From Hyphodiscus hymeniophilus (Eukaryota; Ascomycota; Leotiomycetes; Helotiales; Hyphodiscaceae): 64,000 nt of DNA. The translations under genes were made by a program, and so were the position numbers. Under the pieces are notes generated by a model. That model did no database searches, was not told the origin of the DNA, and saw only the letters and a list, made by a program, of their open reading frames with translations. The stretch is taken from assembly GCA_016508695.1 (NCBI GenBank), contig VNKQ01000008.1:806001-870000 (forward strand), written 5' to 3'. Positions 44,398-54,913 of the stretch are shown one piece after another. Positions within the stretch are counted from its first letter, which is position 1; each line of letters opens with the position of its first letter.

Positions 44398-46301
44398 TCA
44401 ATCGAGCGAGAGCGATCGAAATCAAGCTTAGTGGACGTCTTTAGTCCACTGCAAAGACCTCTGGCGTATAGCGGTCAGACTCACTTGATCCAAACTCCGA
44501 ATTTCTGTTGTGTATACACATGCACGTTTTATTTCGACACAGAGACGTGCATTGTCGCCTAGGTAGGGCTATGGTGGGCTGGCACCTGCGCAGAGCATAA
44601 TGGGCTCATTTGCATCTCTTGTTGATGACTATGGAGGCTTCTAGGCATTTGGGTTCTAGAATGGGGCTAGGCATCACTGACAGAATGGGTTGACGATTTG
44701 ATGAATATTTGGATGAGGGATACCTCGCGGGTATTGTTTGCTTGCGACTCAGTATGCAACGAGACGATATTGTACGACGTGACAACGACGAGTACAAAAT
44801 CATTGGGGTGTCAATTGGAGGCAGGTGTTGCGCCTTCTGAAGCTTGAAAGTCTGTTCAAAACTTCTTGATCATACACTCCAGATCTGATAAGATTACGGA
44901 TGGGACTAAGGCCCTATGGTAGCGCCATGTGGGAGCCCTGAAACAACTTAGACTGCTGTTGCAGTAGCACAACCTGTCAAGCACTGTGACAGCTATCCAA
45001 ATGCGCATGGGATCTGAGTTGGCCCTAACAGAGGGCTAAAGATGCGCCACCGACCTGATGGACGGCTGAGATGCTGCGGAGCCCAGTCCGAGTTTATCCC
45101 AACAGGAAAGTGATTCTATAAGTTTATAGAAGATATTCGGAAGCTTAAAGATGTGATATTGGCGATCCGTGATATACAGAAGGACTTGTATATTCGGACT
45201 AGAGATTGCTGCATAGAATCACGATCCAGAGACAGCTCCAATCCACGAATTGTTGACGTCGAACAGGCGAGAGAAGAATCTAGGATATACCTCTGTACAC
45301 AGTACAGTAAGCATTTAGAAGTGGGTCTTCAGACCCTGGACTTGTTGGGATAAATATTTTCCCGCCAGAATTCCACATCCTGATACCTGATAAGCAGGAG
45401 AGGAGAGAGAAAGAACAATGAATAGCTCAATCTGTGATTGAAAATCCAACAACTCACAGACTTCTAGAGATCGAGATGAAGTACTCGATGATCCTCAATT
45501 TCTTTTTTCGACCGCTCAGGCTCTCAAATTCACAGTTTCAGAAGACGCAATCGGTCGTGTGCTGGGAAGCTTTTGGTTTTAAGAATCTGATTTTTCCGGA
45601 ATGACTGCCCATTCGCGTGGATCACCAAATGCTTTGCAGCCAACAAAGTCTCCCCGGGACGCGTAAGGAGCACAGCCGCATTCTCTTTTTATTTCAAATA
45701 CTTTTTGGCTTCTTATACATCTACCAATTCCTCTTCTCGCGAGTTTATATAATTGCAAAAACACCCCTTCTACCAGACTTTCGCTCGTAAGATCTGTAGT
45801 TCTCGACGACGTTGGATTTGTCCTTAGCATATCGCGATATCCGTCATGCAATCTTTCCCTGGCTTTTAAAGACTGTGCTGGGAGAGTTGGATAGACTCCT
45901 AAGTTGACCAAGTCTTATAAATAGGCATGTCATAACAGCTGGCGCGCATATTGACAGCTCGTGGCTTCGGGCATAGATTCTTAGCCAGGTAACCTAACAC
46001 ATTAACTGCGATCAAGACCTCGAAGAATCCACCAGTAAGATCTTTAGCCTTGAAGTGTATTCCCCCTCCTGACTGACAATGCTGACAAAATTCTAGAGTT
46101 CCCTCACGAGATCTCCGAAACCAGGAACGCTCAGTAGCCTTTTGGGCCTACGAAGTTCCAACATCTCCCCGCAAGCTGAGTCAAGGCTCGATCACTAGGC
46201 CCAGGCCCATTGTCAGATCTGGGTATTGTCGATCCTCTCGTGGATAATGTTGGTGGCTGTTGACTTGCTCTTCTCGTAAGCCAATAATATAACAAAATCA
46301 G
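44398..46301. other. Gene-poor stretch
   Basis: About 1.9 kb with no complete gene. It holds one coding-like minus segment (45579-45911, separate entry) and one plus segment at about 45125-45353 ('KFIEDIRKLKDVILAIRDIQ', then charged sequence to a stop) that has no ATG or partner exon. The remainder shows only short frames. Confidence 0.4.
45579..45911 (-). CDS. Unrecognised open segment, possible gene fragment
   Basis: Minus-strand frame of 110 codons with strongly protein-like content: 'VNLGVYPTLPAQSLKARERL', 'LHDGYRDMLRTNPTSS', 'VFLQLYKLARRGIGRC' and 'CGCAPYASRGDFVGCKAFGD', ending in PREWAVIPEKSDS. It lacks an upstream ATG in frame; the first internal ATG would give about 83 aa. Three Cys and Gly/Arg-rich turns in the C-terminal half might suggest a metal site, but I cannot name a family. 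It may be the 3' exon of a gene or a relic. Confidence 0.35.
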   Translation of the reverse strand: MVNLGVYPTLPAQSLKARERLHDGYRDMLRTNPTSSRTTDLTSESLVEGVFLQLYKLARRGIGRCIRSQKVFEIKRECGCAPYASRGDFVGCKAFGDPREWAVIPEKSDS

Positions 46302-48565
46302 ATGGACTTCCTTCGTTCTCTGCGCTTAGCTTCCTTGGGCTCATCTCGTGTTGAGAAACCATACAAGGCTAGAGTTAAAGATGATTCAGAGGGAGAGGTT
46401 GCGGCCGAGGAAAGGGCCGGTAAGAATGAGCTCATGAACCCTTCAAGCGGTGTTATTAAAGTGTCTCTTACACGTCGAAGAAGCTATCTGGAGTCACTAT
46501 CAAGTTCACCTTCTGAGAGTGAATCACGGAAACCGAGTGAAGTGCCGCCAAGCGAATATAACTTGTTCCATTGGCGTAGAATAAGATGGACGTCTCCTTC
46601 TACATACAAATATCGCCATTATCGCCTTTGCTGGTTATCGATCCTTGTCTTGTAAGCACAGCCATTCATCTAACCTCGCTCTTCCTTGTCTTCATTGCTC
46701 ATTTCGTGATTTACTGCCACACTGGTTCGCTTGACTTGCTGCGGACGTCCCTTCCTAAAAGCAAACATTCTCTACTTGCACATAAAACGAACTTATTCCT
46801 AACATTGCTGACCTTCTTTCCTTCAGCACAATGATTTCCTTGATCATTATTCTAACGACTGTACTTGTGCTGGGTTCTCATCACAAAGCAGAAGCGAAAA
46901 TCGATTTCACTGTTGATCTTGGTTATTCGAAGTACACTGGCGTCTCAGCAGCAGATAATGAGACAGCCAAATGGCTCGGCATCAGATATGCTGCTCCACC
47001 AGTCGGAAACCTTCGATTCAGAGCTCCCCAAGCTCCCCTTGTGAACGAATCAATCCAACTGGCCGATACGGTGAGTTTGATCTCCTCACTTTACAAGCTA
47101 TGAACTGACCGCCATAGTTTAGAGAAAGTTGTCTTCCGACCCCTTCAAATGGCCAACCTGGCTCCTCAGAAGACTGCCTCTTCCTTAACGTTTTTGCTCC
47201 CATTGATGACAGCAAGAAGCATCCCGTTTATGTCTATCTTCAGGGTGGAGGCTTCGTCTCGAACAGCGCTCCAAATCTGGATGGTACAAGTCTGATCGCG
47301 GCTGGCGATCATGACATGGTCTTCGTGAACTTCAACTATCGCGTCGGTGCATGGGGATTTTTAGCAAGCAAGGAAATTCAAGCCAACGGAGACTTGAATG
47401 CTGGGATACTCGATCAGCGATTCGCCCTGCAGTGGGTCCAGAAGTACATTCACCTGGTAAGTTGATGAACCCTACTTTTAGATCTTCAACTTATGAGACA
47501 TAGTTCGGCGGTGACCCCACGCAAGTCACAATTGGTGGTTGCTCTGCCGGTGGTGCGTCTGTAACTCTGCACCTCTCTGCCTATGGCGGTCGTAATGATG
47601 GGCTCTTTATCAGAGCTGCTGCTGAGAGTCAGTCTTTCGGTACCCAGTACACAGTTGCGGAGGCTCAATACCAATACGATGGTCTGGTTGCTCGGGTCGG
47701 ATGCAATACCTCCCATGATACCCTCCAATGTCTTCGAGATATTGACACGGCAGTTATCGCACAGGACAAAGCCAATATGCTAACTCCAGGAGGGGGTGGT
47801 GGCGTCCCAGTATTTGCCTACAGCGACGTGATTGATGGGACCTTAATCCAAGACTACACGTACAACCTCTTTGCAACAAATCGCTTCATCAAAATACCAA
47901 CCATTTTTGGGCAAGTCCCCTGAGCTCTTTCCTCATCTCTCACTCTATACTAACTACTGTCCAGCGCGGTAACTAATGACGGTACGGTATTCACCCCGAC
48001 GAACATAAATAACTACACCGACGTAGACAATTTCCTCAAAAATAACTTCCCCAAACTCGTCACTTCGCAGTTGGCCGAAATCAACCATCTCTACCCCCAA
48101 GCCCAGACCTTCCCCAACTCAGGACCTTACTGGCGAACCACCGCCAATGCCTACGGCGACATGCGCTACATGTGCCCCGGCATCTGGCTCTCCACCATCT
48201 ACGATTCACGCAACGCGCAGGGCTGGAACTATCACTGGGACGTTGCGCCGCAATCCAACCTTAATTCCGGACTCGGCGTCACGCATTGCGACCAGTCGAA
48301 TTCAATACTTGGCATTGCGACTGCGCAGCCGGAGGCGGGCCTGAACCCAATCATCCAAGCCTATTGGGCAAGCTTTATTAGGAGCGGTGATCCGAATAAG
48401 TTCAAGTTGAAGAGTGCGCCGACCTGGACGAAGCTGGATCGGGTGGGTTTGCAGCGTATTCATTTTGTGAATAACCCAAGTCAGGTTGCGGTCGAGAGTG
48501 TGCCGGCGCATTACTATCTGAGATGCAACTACTTGACTGATATTGCCGGATCACTTGGTCAGTAA
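46302..48565 (+). CDS. Type-B carboxylesterase, possibly membrane-anchored
   Basis: Serine esterase of the COesterase family. With the long start it has 646 aa in five exons: 46302-46651, 46827-47070, 47118-47456, 47504-47910 and 47965-48565. Exon 1 adds about 116 charged residues (MDFLRSLRLASLGSSRVEKP) that join in frame to a hydrophobic segment ('MISLIIILTTVLVLGS'), making a type II membrane anchor; starting at ATG 46831 would instead give a 528-aa secreted enzyme. The core has 'WLGIRYAAPPVGNLRFRAPQ', 'EDCLFLNVFAP', oxyanion 'LQGGGFVS', 'LDQRFALQWVQKYI', nucleophile elbow GGCSAGGAS (Cys where Glu is usual) and a likely catalytic His in GVTHCDQ. The fourth intron is GC-AG (GCAAGT..CCAG). Confidence 0.85.
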
Positions 48566-49272
48566 GTGGTGGGGCTTTAGGAGCAAACTGTGAGTGGGGA
48601 GCTTGTTCGTTGTTCATAGGCATGATTCTTTGCATTCATCAGTGAGGCGTTCAGGAGTCCACAGAAGTTATTCCCAGCGTTACGTTGCCTATAATTAATC
48701 AATCTGCAATAAAAGCAGTAGCACATAACATTATTTTGCTGCCATCTAATTCTCAATTTCCCATCATGAACCTCTGTCTAGTATCAAAACGCGTTTGAAT
48801 ATTCTCACATCAACTCTTCACTCGTCTCTTGGCTTGCGCATTCTTCCCGTTTTGCAACCGCACCGTTTCCTCATGAGGAAATCGCAACTCAACCACTGTC
48901 GATCCCAACGCTGGTATGCGAAGTTCATCTCTTCTGGAAAGAAACCCTGTTTGCTAGCAATTGATATTCCGGTAGGTCAAATGAAACAAGTGTCATTCTT
49001 CTCTACCGTTCCCGCTCCTCTCGCCTGCATCTCTCTTATCCACTCTTATCTGGCAAGTGCCACTCTCCAGGGTCTGATATCTCTAAACCTCTGATATTGC
49101 TGTGTACTCTGCTAGCATCGACAGTTACCTGTGCGATGTTAACGCTGGTGGCGAGAGTGGGCCAACGAAATTGACATGTGCATTCTTCTTCAAGTCTTCT
49201 CTTCCTCTACGACATCTCGCCGTCATATCTAATGAGCCGGCAAAGTCGGATCAGATTCTTGAATTTGATGCT
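48566..49272. other. Convergent 3' spacer, no gene seen
   Basis: This 707-base region lies between the convergent carboxylesterase and Clr5-TPR genes. The three short plus frames at 48795-49369 carry no motif and partly overlap the TPR coding strand on the other side. Confidence 0.45.
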
Positions 49273-52045
49273 CTATTTTGCGCAGTCAGCTAAACCAGTC
49301 TCCCTTCGACGACTTGGACTCACTGAGTTTGTTTTCAATACGAGGGCTAACAGATCAATCCGGCTTTGAACTTCGAAGATAATATCATTGTGGTCTTCAT
49401 CAACAGCGACTAAAAAGTCCACTACTTCTTGGTAAAGTGCCAAAGCATCCATGTAGCGTCCTTGCTCTTCGTAGCTTTGTCCTAGACCGTCGCATAGCTT
49501 TGCAGTGAGGTTGTAATCGGGCATCAAAAGGGTCAGGCTTTTACGAAAACCGCCTTCGAACCATGCGTGGTATTTCCTGTAGTCAGGCGTCTGGTTGTCG
49601 ATCTCTCTGTAGATGCGTCGCAATACCCAATCAAGCCAGCCCTGAATGCTTGAGATCTCATCATCATGGCTTCCATTAGCTGCTCGAAAACAGCACATTG
49701 CTTCTTGATAAAGTGCTAGAGCATCTACATAATACTTCTGGGCTTCCTAGCTTCGGCCAAGGTAGGCGCAGGAATGGATCGTAAGACCGTGGTCCCATGG
49801 AATCAGAGAGGAGATTTTGCCAAAGCACCGCTTAAACCAAATCGCGCTTTCTCCATACTTGCTTTGCTTCATCAAGGTCCTGCCGAGCTCAAACATAGAA
49901 TTCAAGGAGTCGAAAGAGTCTCCCATGAGCTGAAGCCGATGTCTCACCGTTCGGGTGAGTAGCTCTTCGCTTTCTTGGAGGAAACCCTGTGATCGCTGTA
50001 GGCTCCCCAAGAAGTGAACGTATTCTAGAGTTATACGGTGTTTTCCCCCCATAAGCTCTTCAGCGGATTTTGAAGCCAATCGAATCATTTTGATTGCTTC
50101 TTGGACTCGACCTTGTGACTTGAGGGTTGATCCTAAACCAAAGAAATGGCGTAATATTGGGTCATCAGAAGTACCTTGGCAAAGCTGTATCGTGACTCGA
50201 CGGAGTTGTTCGCACTGCATATAACGCCCTTCACTCTTGACCAAGTTGCCCCTTTCCAACGCTTCGGCCGACTGGCGTAGGACGTACACTGTTCTCGAAT
50301 GCCTGGGACCGAGATTCACCAGATGTATCTGAACAAAATCACGACAAAGAGCTTCCCATTCTTCATATTTCTTCAAACGCGAAAGGACCCGGATTTTCAC
50401 TCCTAAAAATTTGTGGAAAACCCGATGTGATGGATCAAATTCTCGATATGCTTCAGTGTGTACTTTTGCAAGCAATTTCTCAGCTTCCAAAACCTTTCCT
50501 TGTTCGACAAGGAATTCAATAAGACGCAGTTGGACTTCTAATGCCTCTTTTGGCCATGTGTCGTAGTCCCCAGGCTGGGCGATGTCAGTTAAGATGAATT
50601 TCTTGCACATGACTTCTCCTTCTGCGTTCTTGTATTGATAATAGGCATTTTCGACCGATTCTAATATCAATCGACGCATTGCGGGATGGAACTCGTCAAC
50701 ACCAGCTCGTTTCATTTGGGTCACAGCTCTGGACAATTGCAGCTCCCTATTTCGAAGTGATTCCAGATTGAGCGATACCACACTCATCCTGAAGGGGGTG
50801 TACTCTTGACCGGCAGAAGGTGACAAGGCAGGAAATGGATACAGCTCGTTGAAAGTACTGCATACCCCATCAACTCGAATACCAGATGGAAAGAGAGTGT
50901 CAAAGCCATGCACAGTGAAAGGCCTCTTTCTACTCCGTGCCAATTCGAATTCAGTCTTGCAAGTAATCGATTGAGAGGCATAGTTCTTAGGTTCCACATC
51001 TGCACGAGAGTTCGCCTCATTCCAAGTCAGAAGAATCGATGACTTGTCGTCTGTCGATGGCTGCGATATAAGATCTGACCATGTGATGAGCTCTTGGGTG
51101 TTCTGTTTGTGATTATTACACGATTTTGAGGAAGGATTGACCTCTTCAATATCATCTGGCAGGTCCGGCAGATCTTTAGTCTCTTTGGCCAGTCCCTCGA
51201 AAAGCCGAGTCAGAGTCGGAGAGTTCAGGATATCTGCGTTCATCCACCGAGCATGTGGAAAATACTTGTACTGTTCGTCGTCTTTCACCCACACCATGCG
51301 CTCTCGTGGAACCGGAACAAAACCATCGTCAAGATCGGGCTCTGTAATGGTCGGTTGTTCAATGAATCCTTGTGTCGCCGCTGGAGAAGGATTCAATCTG
51401 GGCTGAGGATGCGGGTCTGGGTATTCTAGAAAATACAATGAGCAGTCTTCAAAACGTGGGTCTACGGAGTTGCCCTACTCGTGTTCAGGAAGCTTGAAGT
51501 AGGATCCGCCATTGAGTGGCTCTCAACTCTTTCCTTCTCCCAACGAAGGAGCTTTTGCTTCTTGTGTCTACGTCCCGTCAAATCGATGACGATGTCTCGG
51601 TCCATCGGGCCAGTAGCTTTCAAGATCTCCTCCCTCTCGCTACGTTTTAAATTCTTCCTGAAATTCCATTCGTTGATTTTCGTTACAAATTGTCTCTTGC
51701 TACTCTGTGATTAGCCAATGCCATTAAATCCAGAAAGTTAAACCCTTACGTCGGCCGGAAGTTGTGCGATTTGGCGAGGGACTCTTGAATCGATGGGAAA
51801 GGTCGATTTTCGTCAATATACAAGCGCTGTATGAGAGGCTTTATATCCTTCCACTCATCTCGGGAAAGTTGCAGTCGCAAGCCTGTCGCTGATGTTGTTT
51901 GTACTATTTTGGCGGGCATAGAATCTCCGAGTGTTGGTCCGGAATTTGCGAAGTTGTCCCCTGCTAGCTGTAACGCTGGAGGCAAGGCTGAGGGTTCCAT
52001 GTTATCGTTGACACTATCGTTGTCACTTTGCAGGATACGTGACAT
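49273..52045 (-). pseudogene. Clr5-domain plus TPR protein with an in-frame TAG
   Basis: Exons are 52045-51750, 51699-51479 and 51425 onward, with introns ending GTAG and CTAG. The N-terminus contains the Clr5 domain: 'DEWKDIKPLIQRLYIDENRP', 'SIQESLAKSHNFRPTKRQF', 'KINEWNFRKNLK'. A disordered, acidic middle follows, then TPR-like helical repeats ('QVRLIEFLVEQGKVLEAEKL'-type, 'LGSTLKSQGRVQEAIKMI', 'FLGSLQRSQGFLQESEELL', 'LGRTLMKQSKYGESAIWF'). The frame reaches a TAG at 49747-49749 (731 aa) inside a repeat, AYLGRS-stop-EAQKYYVDALALYQ. The same frame then stays open for 157 more codons with another TPR ('GLGQSYEEQGRYMDALALYQ'), to a stop at 49273. Clr5 domains occur in fungal chromatin and other regulators; this protein's role is unknown. 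Confidence 0.78.
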
Positions 52046-54913
52046 GATTGAGCATGGAGGCCAGAGAATATGGCACAAGAATCAGATTCGCTAAGGGAGG
52101 GAGTTGAGAAGACGATGGTCAGAGCATGAGAATGAAGGAGATGGCCAAGTCAAATATTCATGTTGTCGACCTCGATCACGACCATCAGACAATTGGCCAG
52201 AACAAAGTTTCCTTGCATTAGCGCAAACTGCCAACATAATGTTGCACACATCTCGGTTGGCGAGACCTGACCAGTCACTAAGATGGATGCAGAGTTTCTC
52301 TGCATTAGTTCCGCCACATGAGAGAAGGCTGTGTCGTGCGAGGCTCTCTTCCTTCTCCCAACATCGATGCGAGATCAAGTCCCAGCCCGAAATATATGTT
52401 CTGCGTTAACAAGTATTTAATTACCCACAACTTTGTTTTTACCCAGGCTGAACCGTAAAATATAGGTATATTATGGAAATGGGTAGCCATTATGACGCTC
52501 CCGTTGTTCGTAGGTCGTGCATGATCACGGCAGCCCTGCTTTCATTTCATCAGGCACTGCCTCTACATCAAATTCAAGCATCATATTCTCCATAACAGGA
52601 TGGGAAAACCATAGTGGAAAGTTGAATCCGTTTATCTGGTCATGACTTTGTAACTGGATTCACATTGGGAAGAATTAACGGTAAACAATAGGTACGATAC
52701 AAACCACTTCGTCGAGAGATACAGAAAGGAAACCGACTTCATCTCGGTAACACTCTAGATAATGTCAAAAATGCAGCAACTGCGAAACCTTCAACCAATT
52801 TACAGAACTTGAGTCCATGTGCTGACTTTTTCAATCGTTGCAGTGCATCGGGCTGTGCTCGATATTCCCCGCATATATCTTCACCAAGAACGGGATCCGC
52901 AGGAAGACGAATTCGCACCAGCACTCCGCATTAAGTTTACAAGTAGGGAAAATCTTCCAATCATTCCGAAGATCTGAATAGGAAAGAAACGGCATTTCCA
53001 ATCAAAAGTTGCCAACTCGCTAGGGGTGCAAGTGCGAGCGATCCCAGCCGAGTGGTCGCGATTCTCGCTTGAACAATATGCATAGGTCCTGTAATCGTTC
53101 GCAATGCGTCAGGATTGAAAGTGGTGGAAGATGGTCTGTAATCCATTCACACTTGTGCCCTCCGGCCTGACCGTGTTGGGAGGAAGGCGATCGATGGTGC
53201 GTGTTGGGAGTTTCTTTCTTGGTGGCAACCCTGTACTAGTTCGTCGGAGGCTCGAAGTCAGGGCTGTCTAGCAGATGATCATGTCTATCTTGACGCAGTC
53301 TCTAACAAAATGGGGGGAACTTGTTTCCTGCAGGTATCTGTAGTCATATGGCGCTGACCAGTGATGTGCAGATTGTGGAGGACAAGGCCGCTTGTTGCTT
53401 CGGTACCATGGAAGCCAAAAGTAAGGAGTCTAATGCCTGGCACGGGTTCTGCACCAGGAATGAAATCGAAGAAAAAGTACTAAGAAGATGGTCGTTGGGT
53501 TGGGTATGGGATGTGAACACAGAGCTTCTGAGGGACATCTTGAAATGAGTATCGACCCAACTGGGGTTGTTCAGGGGGTAAGATCTGGCAGGCGGATATA
53601 CCTCAAGCACAATTCACTCAACGGGTTAATTTAGAGCCCATGGTCACTGACGCTGATTAGCCACATGACCGAAGAAGGTAAGCGTTTAGTCTTGATTAGG
53701 AGATACATTGTAGAATTGATGTCTAGGAAAGGATTTGAGTAGTTCCATGTGACTTGGTCCGCCGTTCCGGTCCGTGTTGGTATGTAACTCGGCTGGAGGG
53801 TCGCTTTGACATCAAGAACTAGAGCAAAATTGGCAGGCGTTATGTATATATTCTCGTGATTTTACGGATTGGGAAGTTCAAGGTAAAGCGGTGGAAGCCT
53901 CAAAACTTTGATCTTGTTCCGTGCATCCTACCAGCCACGAATTGGAATTCGTGTGTACGCAACAATTGCCTCATACAAGGAAGGCACAGATGTGAGGAAG
54001 CTCTGACAGAACGCTTGACTGTAATTGCTTGATCATAACTATAACAGGAAGGTGCGAGCTCGAGTGGAGTTGAGAAGCGTTGATGACCGAACAAACATAC
54101 TCCGATATGGATGATTTCATTGGACCGCATTCTGATCTTACATATATGCCTCGGGTTGACAAATACGAGAGGATATTCTGCGACGAGGAACAAAGACTTC
54201 TTTGTCGGCGTTATGAAGTTTTGCCACTCTCTATACTATCGAGGAGTAAAAGCTGTTATGAATCCTTTCGAAATGAGCTCCCATTGCCGAAGTTGACGTT
54301 GACCCGAATCCACTTCTTGCCGGCACTTCGCAATCCAATCTGTAACGGGGGCACGCAAGCGGCGGCCAAGCAAGCCATCCCACCGATCTCCTGATGTGGA
54401 AAGCTTGTTTGCACCACATCAGAACCAACACCCGCTAAACGTAACATCTACTCTATCCGGACTCCGGAGAACCCTCCCCTTGACACATATGTCGTTCTAT
54501 TCGCAGGGATGGTAGAGTCTTGCGACACGATGATCCTGACGATGCCTCCTTTATTCGTCCGCAAGGATTCCGACCAATCTAAAAGCGTTCAAAGTACGAT
54601 TTTCTGCATATACGGAGCTAACATCCCTCCAAGTATTGTATCATGGGGTGGAAGGTTTGTCAACGGTGCCAACGCCGTCGCCGTCATCAACTCCTCGCTC
54701 CGAGGTTATCAGACCAGTTGTATGTTACAGGTTGACGGCTTCGGTAACATCGGAACTCCCCTCTTTAACCCTCGTCTCCCTCCTCTCTGTTGTCTTCCTG
54801 TCTACTCCCAATCTCCCACTCGGTCGAAATTGTCTTCTTCTTCGTGTGTTCGAAATCCGGGGTAGATGTTCCTGGCCTAGAAGTTACGTATCCCTCACAT
54901 TCCACACGCACCA
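52046..54913. other. Gene-poor stretch of 2.9 kb
   Basis: No gene I can support. Minor candidates are two minus frames in the same phase at 52739-52924 and 52961-53146 ('MDYRPSSTTFNPDALRTITG' and 'GEYRAQPDALQRLKKSAHG'), separated by stops, and a plus frame at 54083-54394 ('MTEQTYSDMDDFIGPHSDLT'). None has a motif or splice support. The last few hundred bases are the permease promoter. Confidence 0.4.

Noticed and set aside
52739..53146. Two in-phase minus frames that might form a small protein
   Set aside because: Separated by three stops with no GT-AG intron that would join them; no family resemblance I can defend.
54080..54394. 104-codon plus frame upstream of the permease
   Set aside because: Protein-like start, but no motif, no conservation argument, and competing minus frames; kept only as a note in the spacer entry.
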